DNA of 64,000 nucleotides, taken from contig NZ_BAAAFW010000060.1 of NCBI RefSeq assembly GCF_039523735.1, positions 1 to 64,000 of the forward strand. Reading direction: 5' to 3'. Positions 9,827 to 18,993 of this stretch are shown piece after piece (position 1 is the stretch's first letter; every line of letters begins with the position of its first letter). The notes below the pieces were generated by a model, which was not told the DNA's origin, did no database searches, and worked only from the letters and a program-made list of their open reading frames with translations. A program made the translations under genes and the position numbers. This DNA is from Tatumella punctata (GTDB lineage Bacteria > Pseudomonadota > Gammaproteobacteria > Enterobacterales > Enterobacteriaceae).

Positions 9827-10556
9827 GCAGCAACTCATCCAACTTCGCAAGGATTTTCAACTGAAGAAGCAGGTGAAACAAGAAGATAATGTTTACGAAA
9901 AGTACCGGCAAATTCGCGACGATTTGCACAACGTTGCTTCATCTTTAAAGGAGACGGCAACTCATCTTGATGTCATTACTCAACTGCCTTCACCGTTGTC
10001 GCAAATCACTCTTGATAGCCATGAAAAAGCGGCGATTTATGACGCTGAAATCGCTCTGAAAGAATTTGCGGAAAAATACCAGCATATGGCCGATGAGGCT
10101 CAGCAAAAAGGGGGATTAGGCGAGACGCTCAATGCGCTGATGACCGTCCAGTCGAAATTTGCAGATAAAATTGATAGTAACTGGCAGGCATTCATCCACA
10201 ATCTTGAAAGCCAACAGATGCTGGAAACTGTCTTCCTTGAACAGCAAAAGACGTTGGGGCTCAATCGTATCTACAACGAGTACCGAACGGCTCTTGATGG
10301 GTTCAATCATCAGAAAATGATGGGGCCCGCTAATCCCATTGTGATTAAAAAACTACAGCAGTACTGTGATGAAATGGTCGAGTTAAAAGGCAAAATGGAT
10401 TTTAAAGCGCCAGCCTGCGTCCTTGATTTTTTCCAGGCGCTCAATAATAGCAATCGCGCACCGTTGACTTTGCTGACGCCTGAAGTCCTTAGCTGGCTGA
10501 CGGAAAAAGAAATGCTGAACTCATTCAATGTGATGCGCAAAGGTTTACTGGGATGA
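9813..10556 (+). CDS. dpdI: DpdI-like helical protein
   Basis: A 247-residue protein predicted to be mostly helical, with Lys/Gln/Glu-rich N-terminal segments that look like coiled coil. I chose the ATG at 9813 because AGGAGG stands 5 bp before it; an ATG at 9798 would add five residues without such a site. The gene begins inside the end of dpdH and its stop overlaps the dpdJ start as ATGA. No catalytic residues are evident. Position between the ATPase and the large helicase matches DpdI of the described island; its role is unknown, perhaps structural. Confidence 0.68.
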   Translation: MNTLKQQLIQLRKDFQLKKQVKQEDNVYEKYRQIRDDLHNVASSLKETATHLDVITQLPSPLSQITLDSHEKAAIYDAEIALKEFAEKYQHMADEAQQKGGLGETLNALMTVQSKFADKIDSNWQAFIHNLESQQMLETVFLEQQKTLGLNRIYNEYRTALDGFNHQKMMGPANPIVIKKLQQYCDEMVELKGKMDFKAPACVLDFFQALNNSNRAPLTLLTPEVLSWLTEKEMLNSFNVMRKGLLG

Positions 10557-13500
10557 GTGAAATCACTACTGCTGTGCTGCATCACGTCCTCGACGCTCTT
10601 GAAGCAGAGGAAAATGCATTGCTGGTGTGGGGAGACACAGGTGGCTTCTTCAGTGAAGAAGAGTTACTGACTCACATCAGAAGAGAGTTGGGCGTTGTTT
10701 TTAAACGCACTCCGACCGATGAGGAATGTGATAATACACAATTGGCGATGCTAGACGCCGCCATGCTGATCCAAGTGCCGCACCTCAGCGGCATGCCTGT
10801 CTGGCGAACCCGAATGGGGGAGACGGTCCATCTCTTGCGTAACTTGCGCCAGTGGATGCATGGGCAAAAGCTGGACCAGAGCAAAACGCTGGTATCGGAC
10901 TATCGCTTTATTCGCCGGCCGCGCACTTATCCCGATCGCATTTACGAACCGACCACGCTGATTACTGGCTGGAAAAAGCAGTTGAAATTAAGCGAGCGCG
11001 TTTGTGACATTATGCGCCAAGCGCTGGCGTCAGATAAGTCCTTCCTGCTGGCGGGTTTTCAGGTGCGATCTACCGAACGCATTATGCAGTGCTGGCAGGA
11101 TCACAAGGTGAAAAGCGACACGGCCAGCGGAACCATTATTTGTGCCGGTACCGGTAGCGGTAAAACGCTGTCGTTTTACCTGCCTGCGCTGACCCGTCTT
11201 GCCGAGGAGATTTGCAGCAACCCTGAGCGCAAGGTGCGTATCCTCGCTATCTATCCGCGAAAAGAACTGCTAAAGGACCAGTTTGCTGAAACTTTTTCAC
11301 AGTGCCGCAAGCTTGACGACTATATGCTCACGGCGGCCGGACGAAAAATTCGAATCGGCGCCTTTTTTGGCGATACGCCAGTGAAAGCGGAATGGTCGAG
11401 GAAAGACGTTAAGGGTAAGGTTGGGCTGCCGTTCGGGTTGATGAAATGCCAGCATCCCCACCCGCATCATCCTAAGCAAGCGTGCGGAGGGGCATTGATT
11501 TGGCGTCGTGAGGACATATTTGACGCGCGAGAGGTGCTCACCTGTACGCAGTGCCAGCATCAATTGGATCAGAGTGAAATCATGATCACCCGTGATGCGC
11601 AGCAAAATCGCGGCGATACCCCGGATATTCTATTTACCACAACGGAGATGCTGAATCTGCAGTTGAACTCCACCTGGAGTAATCATCTGTTTGGCGTCGG
11701 AGAGGGCTATGGCCCGACGCTGGTCCTGCTTGATGAGGTCCATACCTACAGCGGAACCACCGGCGCTCAAACTGCGCTGTTGCTACGGCGCTGGATGCAG
11801 CGCACCGATTGCCTGCCGCATTTTGTTGGCTTGTCGGCAACGCTTGCCGACGCGCGGCACTTCTTTGCCAAACTGGTGGGCGCACCTGAAGAGCAGGTTG
11901 CGCTGATCCACCCCTACGCGGAAGATATGATCGAAGAGGGGGCTGAGTACCTGCTGGCGCTGCGAGGCGATCCTGTCTCTGAAACGGCATTACTCTCCAC
12001 CACCATCCAGGCCAGTATGCTGATGGCGCGCATGTTGGATAGTGAAGCGAATAAGTCGAAAGGCACGTGGGGTAAGAAAACCTTCATCTTCACCGACACT
12101 CTTGATGGTAACAACCGTCTGTACTATGACCTCAGCGATGCCGAAGGCTGGGTCACGGGGCCAGGGGCGTCGCGCATTGATCACCCACCGTTGGCCGTAT
12201 TACGCAGCCCCTTTGATGATACTGCACCTGAGCGGTCTAAAACCGAACTGGGGCAGAACTGGAAGGCGGCTATGGAGATTGGTCACGACCTCGCGCAAAA
12301 CAAATCTATTTCCCGAACGTCGAGTCAGGATGCTGGTGTTGATGCATCAGCGGATGTCGTGGTCGCTACCTCTTCGCTCGAGGTGGGATATAACGACCCG
12401 CTGGTCGGTGCTGTTGTTCAGCATAAAGCGCCTAACGATGTCGCCTCTTATTTACAGCGTAAAGGTCGTGCCGGACGTCCACGGGGCATGCGTCCTTGGA
12501 TGCTGGTAGTGCTTTCCGAGTTTGGCCGCGATCGCGTCGAGTTCCAGCGTTATGAAGGGCTGATGAGCCCGGAGATCAAACGTCAGGGCCTCCCGCTGGG
12601 CAACCAGCACGTGCAGAAAATGCAGGCAGCTATGGCGACCCTCGACTGGATCAGCAAAGTCGGGCAGTTCAAAGACCTCTGGGGCATGTTGAAAAAAGTT
12701 GAACATAATCAGCTGAAATATGACCGAATGTATGGCCCGCTTATCAAGCTGATTGAGGAGGTTCTGAGCGGCGGCAGACGGCTGAACGAGTTGACGCGCT
12801 ACCTTCAGGACGCCCTGCAATTATCTGACGACGCGGTGCAGAATATCCTCTGGAGCCCGCCGCGCTCGGTCATGTTTGAGTTTCTCCCAACCATACTACG
12901 TAATCTCAGAACTCGCTGGTCGGTTAACGGCGTGGAGTGGGCCGGACTGCGCCCGAATCAGTCGAATGGCGAGGGCGAACAGCACCGGAGCAATTCACCC
13001 GCCCCGGAATACATCCCGCAGAACCTGTTTAGCGAGCTGAATTTGCCGGAACTGGACATTCGCCTGAAGCGTGGATTTGACGATGAAGACCACTGGGAAA
13101 CTCTCTCTTTCTGGCAGGGAATACGTGAATTTGCGCCTGGGCGACTCTCTAAACGCTATGCCGTCAAATCGAACAAAAGTACCGACTGGCTGGTGCCACA
13201 ATCCTACGAGCCGATGGCAGGGGAAGGGCGGCAATTCGTTGATTTCCAGATAAGCGATGCGTTCGGTGATAGCTGGCAAAACGAGTGTGAAGTTGACTAT
13301 CAGGGAAAAACCATCAAGGTTGTTAAACCGTCGAAGGTCATGACCACCCGGGCCGACATTCGCCGTATAAATGATAAAAGTAATGCGCAACTGCAATGGG
13401 TACTCAACGTCATTAACCCCGCTATTGCTACGCCAGACGAGGTGCCGAAGGGGCCCTGGAAGCACACGCTGAGTGATGTCACGTTCTACAACCACCAGCA

Positions 13501-15091
13501 TATGACCCCGCTGGAACTGGTCCGCTTTTCTACCGGATCGCAGGCGTCGCTTCGGTTCAGGAATAAGGAGCGGGCTCACGTTGATTTCACCTGGGTTAAT
13601 GGCGAGGAACAGGTTGGCGTAGGAAGTCGTCAATGGGTGGATGCAATGCGCCTGCGTTTTAACCTCACCTGTGATGATGTGCTTGGTCTGCTGCATCAGG
13701 AAGAAATTCAGCGAGGCATGCGCCCCGTTTATTTTCAACATCTTGTAAGACAGTCGCCGGAATTTGAATTTGACAGCTTCAACGCGGACTGGGCCATTGA
13801 ATGTTTTATGGCTCAGCTTGCGGAGACACTGGCAAACGGCGCTCACTCCTCGGTTGAGTCGGCATTACGAGAAATGGCCTCCGAAAGAGGGGTAGAAAGG
13901 CTGGCAGAGATCCCGGCCAGCCTGTTCCAGCCGGATACCGACAATGAAGCAGGCACTGACCAGGCGCTACAGATTGGCCTCAACAAACTTCTTCAGCGAC
14001 CGGAAATACAGCAACTGCTGCTGAACTGCGCGCAGGCGCTCTGGAAACCCCTGGCTGAAATCGACGGTTTTGTTGAATGGGCACGCCAGGTATTAGCGGA
14101 TACCTTGGCTGCGGGTGTGCAGCAAACGCTAAGCACGCTGCTTCCAGACGTTGATGAGCGGGCGGTGGTGACAGACTCCTTTTGGATGAGCGATCCCGAC
14201 AAGGGAGCAGAATGGCTGGAGATCTGGCTCTGTGAAATGGAGTCTGGCGGTAGCGGTATTCTGATTCGTTTACAGCAGAAGTGGGCAGAAGATCCTGTCT
14301 CCTTCCTCAATGTGCTGGTGCGTAATCTTTCAGCCAGCGACTACGAGCAGATCGATTACGATCTGCGAACTGTGTTGCAGATGCTGCAAACGGATGAGGC
14401 GCTTCGTATGGCGATCTCAGCCGTACGTGAAGCCAGCAACATGGACGCCCGGCGGGAGGCTAACAAGAATCTGCATTTGCGGCTTTCACAGCGCGGTCTG
14501 CGCCTTTCCCACAGCTTTACCACGGTGCTGTACTCGCGGATTCTGCGGGCGGGCAGCAGCGATGACACAGACACCCAGCTTTATCAGTTACTGTCGGACT
14601 GGTCGTCGCTTGAAGTGAGCGCGGGTATTGAGTTCAGTATGAACACCATGGCACACGCGCTGGCGGTGAACGCGCTTAGTGTGGAAACCGATGCTTCCGT
14701 CGTGTTTAACGCGCAGTGCCGGAACCAAAACCTGCTCTGGCCGCGTGGCTACACGATCCGCCAGGCTGAGCTCGGCTTTTACAATATGTTTTGCTCGCGC
14801 AAAGTCACAACCGAGCGTCTGCTTGCTGGCGCGTTATTTAGCGAACAAATCGAAAAGATTGCTCTTGACGATGACTGGCTTGGGCATTTGCATGCGGCGC
14901 TGCGTAAAGGCGGTCGTGCGGAGCTGATCCTCACTCGCCAGCAGCGAAATCAATTACATCAGGTCATTACCACCGTGCAAATTGAACCCATCGATCATTT
15001 GGGACTGCTGCTGTATCCGCGTCTCGGTGAAGTCCGCCGTGAGCAGGATTTGCTCATATTGCGTATTGAACTGGCGGAGGCGATGCAATGA
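10553..15091 (+). CDS. dpdJ: DpdJ-like large DEAD/DEAH helicase with cysteine cluster
   Basis: A 1512-residue superfamily 2 helicase. Motifs: Walker A AGTGSGKT at 198-205, DEVH at 394-397, SAT near 427-429, and QRKGRAGRP near 634-642 (motif VI). An insertion between motifs I and II carries C299, C311, C331 and C334 with nearby histidines, a likely zinc-binding site. The roughly 850 residues after the helicase core have no motif I can name. Related Z1/DrmA-like giant helicases act in DNA-restriction systems such as DISARM. It overlaps dpdI and dpdK by 4 bp each. DpdJ is assigned by order and helicase type. Confidence 0.82.
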   Translation: MSEITTAVLHHVLDALEAEENALLVWGDTGGFFSEEELLTHIRRELGVVFKRTPTDEECDNTQLAMLDAAMLIQVPHLSGMPVWRTRMGETVHLLRNLRQWMHGQKLDQSKTLVSDYRFIRRPRTYPDRIYEPTTLITGWKKQLKLSERVCDIMRQALASDKSFLLAGFQVRSTERIMQCWQDHKVKSDTASGTIICAGTGSGKTLSFYLPALTRLAEEICSNPERKVRILAIYPRKELLKDQFAETFSQCRKLDDYMLTAAGRKIRIGAFFGDTPVKAEWSRKDVKGKVGLPFGLMKCQHPHPHHPKQACGGALIWRREDIFDAREVLTCTQCQHQLDQSEIMITRDAQQNRGDTPDILFTTTEMLNLQLNSTWSNHLFGVGEGYGPTLVLLDEVHTYSGTTGAQTALLLRRWMQRTDCLPHFVGLSATLADARHFFAKLVGAPEEQVALIHPYAEDMIEEGAEYLLALRGDPVSETALLSTTIQASMLMARMLDSEANKSKGTWGKKTFIFTDTLDGNNRLYYDLSDAEGWVTGPGASRIDHPPLAVLRSPFDDTAPERSKTELGQNWKAAMEIGHDLAQNKSISRTSSQDAGVDASADVVVATSSLEVGYNDPLVGAVVQHKAPNDVASYLQRKGRAGRPRGMRPWMLVVLSEFGRDRVEFQRYEGLMSPEIKRQGLPLGNQHVQKMQAAMATLDWISKVGQFKDLWGMLKKVEHNQLKYDRMYGPLIKLIEEVLSGGRRLNELTRYLQDALQLSDDAVQNILWSPPRSVMFEFLPTILRNLRTRWSVNGVEWAGLRPNQSNGEGEQHRSNSPAPEYIPQNLFSELNLPELDIRLKRGFDDEDHWETLSFWQGIREFAPGRLSKRYAVKSNKSTDWLVPQSYEPMAGEGRQFVDFQISDAFGDSWQNECEVDYQGKTIKVVKPSKVMTTRADIRRINDKSNAQLQWVLNVINPAIATPDEVPKGPWKHTLSDVTFYNHQHMTPLELVRFSTGSQASLRFRNKERAHVDFTWVNGEEQVGVGSRQWVDAMRLRFNLTCDDVLGLLHQEEIQRGMRPVYFQHLVRQSPEFEFDSFNADWAIECFMAQLAETLANGAHSSVESALREMASERGVERLAEIPASLFQPDTDNEAGTDQALQIGLNKLLQRPEIQQLLLNCAQALWKPLAEIDGFVEWARQVLADTLAAGVQQTLSTLLPDVDERAVVTDSFWMSDPDKGAEWLEIWLCEMESGGSGILIRLQQKWAEDPVSFLNVLVRNLSASDYEQIDYDLRTVLQMLQTDEALRMAISAVREASNMDARREANKNLHLRLSQRGLRLSHSFTTVLYSRILRAGSSDDTDTQLYQLLSDWSSLEVSAGIEFSMNTMAHALAVNALSVETDASVVFNAQCRNQNLLWPRGYTIRQAELGFYNMFCSRKVTTERLLAGALFSEQIEKIALDDDWLGHLHAALRKGGRAELILTRQQRNQLHQVITTVQIEPIDHLGLLLYPRLGEVRREQDLLILRIELAEAMQ

Positions 15092-15633
15092 TCGGACGAG
15101 CAAAACAGCGGCAGATTTTTTTACATGGCTCCGCAGGGCAACGGCAGTTGCGAGAAGTCCTCAGCGCCCAACTTGTTGCTCTGATTATGCAGCCAGAGCC
15201 AATCTGGCTGGTTTCGCCGTGGGTGAGTAACTTCCCACTACTGGACAATCGCTCAGGCCATTGGGACAGCATTGATCCTGCATGGGGAGGCCGGGAGATG
15301 GATTTCATTGAACTGCTAGCCTGTGCGGCGAATAACGGTGCGCCGCTTTCGCTGGTGACCCGCGACGACCCTATGAACCGTATCTTTGTAAAAGCATTGG
15401 AAAAGCGCCTGAGCAGCTTTGCGAATTTTCGTCTGGAATGGCGTAACCAGCTGCATACAAAAGGTTTTTTGACGCCTAACGTCTTCCTGAAGGGCTCTAT
15501 GAATTTTACCCGGAGCGGCGTCAATCGAAATGAAGAATTTGTAGAACTGAACTGCGATTCGCATATGATCGGTGAAGCGATGGCCGAATTTGAAAGTCAG
15601 TATCTTTTTAGTGGATCACAGGAAGCGTTCTGA
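15088..15633 (+). CDS. dpdK: DpdK-like phospholipase D-fold protein
   Basis: A 181-residue protein with one PLD/HKD-like motif: H123 and K125 in LHTKG, then GSMNFTRSG at 136-144 (the conserved GSxN part) and a downstream acidic NEEF. This arrangement is typical of PLD-family nucleases in restriction systems (compare DrmC). The aspartate usually found five residues after the lysine is replaced (TPN follows). As a single-motif protein it would need to dimerise to build an active site. It is the best nuclease candidate in the operon. Its start overlaps the dpdJ stop, and its stop overlaps the next start. Confidence 0.8.
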   Translation: MIGRAKQRQIFLHGSAGQRQLREVLSAQLVALIMQPEPIWLVSPWVSNFPLLDNRSGHWDSIDPAWGGREMDFIELLACAANNGAPLSLVTRDDPMNRIFVKALEKRLSSFANFRLEWRNQLHTKGFLTPNVFLKGSMNFTRSGVNRNEEFVELNCDSHMIGEAMAEFESQYLFSGSQEAF

Positions 15634-17804
15634 TGTGTGCAGATTGGCTGAAAAACTTTTACGCTGAAGATAAACATCTGGATTATGACAGGGCGATGCA
15701 GGGCGGTTATAGCATCCAACAAATGAACACGCTGATTCAGCGGGCCGCTGCGCAACGGATGCCCTGCATCGTTCCTTCTACGCGAACGGGAAAAACGGTG
15801 TTTTATGCTCTGGCAGAGAATGCGAGAAGCCTGGACGAATTACGGCGCATTTTGACCGCGGCGCTGGGTTCCGCCGACACTAATGCGGATATCAGATCCC
15901 TCTATCACACTAACGATCCAGGGGAACAGTTGCTTCTGGATAAATCTCCGGACGGAATTCTGACCTTCGACTTTTTACCGGTGCCGGATGGATCGCCGCA
16001 ACAGGTAAAAGAATGGCAGATAGCCCGAATGAAACGGGTCTACGCCATGCTGCAAATGGTGATGGATCTTTATCATCAGAGACCCGTCTTACATTCGCTG
16101 GTCAGTCGGCAAACTGGACGAATCCTCAGAGATTTCTACACAGCATGCCACGCTCGCGATGGTAAGATTGCCGAACAGTATCTGGAAGAGTTACGCGGAA
16201 ATCAGATGCTTTCTTCTCTTAATCTCCTGTTTCTTGAGCTACAGGGGATGGCGGCTTCGGCAAAATGGGACACGATTCTCAACCACCCTCGGCTGGAAGT
16301 ATTGTTGCGCGGTCGGGTGCCGGAGCGTATCCAGCGCCTGCTGTTGCGATCCTCTGGCCATTTAATGCTTAACGCCATCCGCGATGCGCACTTCCCGCTG
16401 GACAGGCGTGAGGATGCAAGGCGACTGGTGCTGGGCTTATTGCCGCTGTACAAGCATAAGCCCCGCTTTGCTCATCAGGCGAGTTTTCTGCCTGACTGGC
16501 AAATGTGGACCATGGGGGCCGCGCTGCTGGGGATCGACGAATGGCAAACGGCGTCGCCTCTATTAGATCCTGACTGGATACAGCAGGTCGAGGGGTGGGT
16601 GACAGGCGCAAGTTCGCTGCCCGCGCCGATAGAAGCGGAAGAACAGGCGTTGATCCAGGCGCCGGTTATCATGCTGATAAGCCTTGAAAACGCGACCGAT
16701 TTGTTACTTGAAGCGCTACTGGCGGACGCTGAGCGCGAAAGTGAGATCTACGCACAACTGGCGGCGATGCCTGAAGCAACACGACAGGCATTGCAAAAAA
16801 TACCCAAACTCTGGGAGGCGTGGCAGGCGCTGAAAAAACGCTGTGAACCACAAGACTATGGCTGGAGCCGCTGGCTTGCAGATATACAACAGGCTACGGA
16901 ATCCGAACGGTTTGAATCACTGCGCCAGCAGGCGACCGTTCACTACATGGACTGGACGCCGTCAACCTTCAACGAAACGCAGTGGCAGGCGCTGCTGGAG
17001 CAGCAGTCCAACGCCCAGTTGAGCAAAGTTTTACGAGACGTACTGCCAACCTTTCTGAACTGGCTGGAAGAATATGACGTTCAGGTATCTGCCTCCTTGT
17101 GGCCGGACTGGCTTATGCTGCTGGCCGTTGAGGATATTCGCTCAGAGGAGGATGTGCGTCTCGGTGGAATGATTCTGGATAAATTCCTTTCCGGTACCTT
17201 CACCCGCGAGGAATATGCGTCCGCAATTGAATCGGTGGCAATGCTGTGCTCTGAAAACCTGTCGGTAAGAACCTTGGGCTACTCACTTGATATTGCTGAA
17301 CTTCTTTATGATAAAGTCACGGCTGACGATGCCGCCAGATTAGGTTTCTGGGTCACCTTGCAGGAGTTGCTCAAGCAGCGCTGGGAGCGTCTGGATGTCA
17401 GCATGCAACTTTCTGCACGCTTGGTGGAAAGGCTCTATCTCTGCGAACATGCGGGACATGCTTTCCCGGAAGAGGATAATACGCCGGGTGTAGCATCTTC
17501 GCTTCATCGCGATCTCAGTGGTAAAACGTTGGCGATTTATAGCCTGATGGAAGGGGCGGCAAGACGTGGGAAAGAGGCGTTGCTTCAGCTTTATCCAGGG
17601 CTACGAGTGGAACTCAACCACGATCACGTCGCTACTCCGGCGCTGGTGAACCTGGCGGAAAAAGCTGAATACTTTATCTTCGTCAGCGGCAGCTCAAAGC
17701 ATCAGGCGTTCTATACCGTGACGGATTATCGCAAAGAGATAATCTATCCCTCAGGTAAAGGGGCGTCGAGTATGATCGCCGCCTTCGTCAGTGCACTGGG
17801 GTAA
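15633..17804 (+). CDS. Last gene of the Dpd operon, possible DpdD
   Basis: A 723-residue soluble protein that starts inside the dpdK stop codon, so it belongs to the same operon. The segment PSTRTGKT at 48-55 resembles a Walker A loop but has Pro in place of the first Gly/Ala and no clear Walker B, so ATP binding is doubtful. Most of the rest is helical, Leu/Glu/Arg-rich and repeat-like (HEAT/TPR-like by eye). The last 120 residues look like an alpha/beta domain ending in a Val/Ile strand and a Gly-Ser-Ser loop. By elimination among named Dpd components it could be DpdD, but I do not recognise it with certainty. Confidence 0.6.
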   Translation: MCADWLKNFYAEDKHLDYDRAMQGGYSIQQMNTLIQRAAAQRMPCIVPSTRTGKTVFYALAENARSLDELRRILTAALGSADTNADIRSLYHTNDPGEQLLLDKSPDGILTFDFLPVPDGSPQQVKEWQIARMKRVYAMLQMVMDLYHQRPVLHSLVSRQTGRILRDFYTACHARDGKIAEQYLEELRGNQMLSSLNLLFLELQGMAASAKWDTILNHPRLEVLLRGRVPERIQRLLLRSSGHLMLNAIRDAHFPLDRREDARRLVLGLLPLYKHKPRFAHQASFLPDWQMWTMGAALLGIDEWQTASPLLDPDWIQQVEGWVTGASSLPAPIEAEEQALIQAPVIMLISLENATDLLLEALLADAERESEIYAQLAAMPEATRQALQKIPKLWEAWQALKKRCEPQDYGWSRWLADIQQATESERFESLRQQATVHYMDWTPSTFNETQWQALLEQQSNAQLSKVLRDVLPTFLNWLEEYDVQVSASLWPDWLMLLAVEDIRSEEDVRLGGMILDKFLSGTFTREEYASAIESVAMLCSENLSVRTLGYSLDIAELLYDKVTADDAARLGFWVTLQELLKQRWERLDVSMQLSARLVERLYLCEHAGHAFPEEDNTPGVASSLHRDLSGKTLAIYSLMEGAARRGKEALLQLYPGLRVELNHDHVATPALVNLAEKAEYFIFVSGSSKHQAFYTVTDYRKEIIYPSGKGASSMIAAFVSALG

Positions 17805-17810
17805 ACAGCA

Positions 17811-17840
17811 AATAAGGAATAGCTTCTGCTATTCTTTATT
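17811..17840. terminator. Bidirectional hairpin between the Dpd operon and queD
   Basis: AATAAgGAATAGC at 17811-17823 pairs with GCTATTCtTTATT at 17828-17840 around a TTCT loop. A/T runs on both flanks let it work in either direction. It separates two convergent transcription units. Confidence 0.7.
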
Positions 17841-17841
17841 G

Positions 17842-18204
17842 TTATTCACCACGGTAGATGCAGCCTGCGGAGCATGTCTCTTTCACGACAACTGCGCTAA
17901 GGATCGGGAGTTGTGTCTTAATCTGATTCCAAATCCATTCAGCAAGCACTTCGCTGGTGGGGTTTTCCAAGCCTGGAATGTCATTGAGATAGTAATGATC
18001 CAGCCTATCTAAAGTCGGTTTAAAAATTGCTTTTAGTTCGGCAAAATCGATAATCCAACCGGTATGCTTATCCACTTCACCGGTAATCTCAAGGCGCACG
18101 ACAAAAGAGTGGCCGTGTAAGCGGCCGCATTTATGGCCTTCCGGAACATTGGGAAGACGGTGTGCAGCTTCAAAGGTGAAATCTTTGTATAACGTAGTTT
18201 TCAT
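17842..18204 (-). CDS. queD: 6-carboxy-5,6,7,8-tetrahydropterin synthase QueD
   Basis: A 120-residue tunnelling-fold enzyme that converts 7,8-dihydroneopterin triphosphate to 6-carboxytetrahydropterin, the second step to preQ0 (queuosine, archaeosine and Dpd DNA modification). Zinc ligands H15, H30 and H32 (HGH), catalytic C26, the D69-H70 pair and E109 are all visible. I chose the ATG at 18204, which gives the E. coli length and has GAGG 6 bp upstream; a longer reading frame to 18294 lacks family similarity. In E. coli queD lies elsewhere. Here it sits convergent to the Dpd operon, and described Dpd islands carry preQ0 genes, so it may be the island's copy. Alternatively it is the housekeeping copy. 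Confidence 0.92.
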   Translation of the reverse strand: MKTTLYKDFTFEAAHRLPNVPEGHKCGRLHGHSFVVRLEITGEVDKHTGWIIDFAELKAIFKPTLDRLDHYYLNDIPGLENPTSEVLAEWIWNQIKTQLPILSAVVVKETCSAGCIYRGE

Positions 18205-18464
18205 GGTGACCTCATTTTTTGTTATACAGTAACAATAAGAACCAGGATTTCCTAGCATTTCTGAGTTAGTTACCACTACTCTATTGATAGACAAAAATAT
18301 TCCGGTCGAGCTTAATCCGGGCTGTTTTCGAGTGTGAGCCTATGTGCAGGCTGAGTATGCAACTAAATTGCGGGTTATCGCCGGCCACTGCCCAACATTG
18401 ATCGCTGCGCGTGGTTCCCACTTAATGGTTTAAAGATTGGCGACAAGAAAAAACCTCAGCATTC

Positions 18465-18854
18465 TCATGTTGCCACAGTTGCTGGAAGGCTGAAGTTTCC
18501 AGTACGACAAATCAGGCAGTATCGTTCACCATAGTAATTGGTCTTGCATTGTGTGCACTGCCAGTCGGCTTTACTGACTCTGGGGATAACATTGGGGAGG
18601 AAGCGCTGTAGCCGTCTGGTTAATTGACTTTCACCCGCATCAAGTTTCACATAAGGGCAATGTTGCTGACCATTATCGGTAAGGCCCGCTTCGATGTGCT
18701 CAAACCACGGACGCTCAGTTTCGTACTCAGGATGGTATTGCAGTGCGCTGTTGCAAAAATGGCAGGTGTAGCGGTCGTAGAGTGCAGTTTGCGCAGTACG
18801 GGCACCGGTCAGGCGACCGTTACCGTCGAGAGCGATAAAAGATTTGGCAAACAT
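18465..18854 (-). CDS. Putative zinc-ribbon protein of CP4-57/P4-like elements
   Basis: A 129-residue protein beginning MFAKSFIALDGNGRL, with cysteine pairs CHFC near residue 32 and CTQC and CLIC near the C-terminus, consistent with one or two zinc ribbons. Proteins of this type are regularly encoded next to YfjJ-like genes in enterobacterial integrated elements. AGGA lies about 9 bp before the ATG. The role is unknown; DNA binding is possible. Confidence 0.6.
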   Translation of the reverse strand: MFAKSFIALDGNGRLTGARTAQTALYDRYTCHFCNSALQYHPEYETERPWFEHIEAGLTDNGQQHCPYVKLDAGESQLTRRLQRFLPNVIPRVSKADWQCTQCKTNYYGERYCLICRTGNFSLPATVAT

Positions 18855-18993
18855 ATTTCAGGTTCCTGTCAGACAACACGCAGGCGTAAGCCGTCCCGCA
18901 AGGGCAGACAGACGCCATATGTGTTAAGTGTGAGGGATAAGAATTAACAAGAGATGCGGTGGTTCAAACGATGGGAAGATGACGTAAATAAGC

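Noticed and set aside
12995..13846. 283-codon minus-strand frame inside dpdJ
   Set aside because: A shadow of dpdJ on the other strand; no start signal and unlike any family I know.
18205..18294. N-terminal extension of QueD
   Set aside because: The longer frame lacks family similarity, and the ATG at 18204 has a good Shine-Dalgarno and gives the family length.
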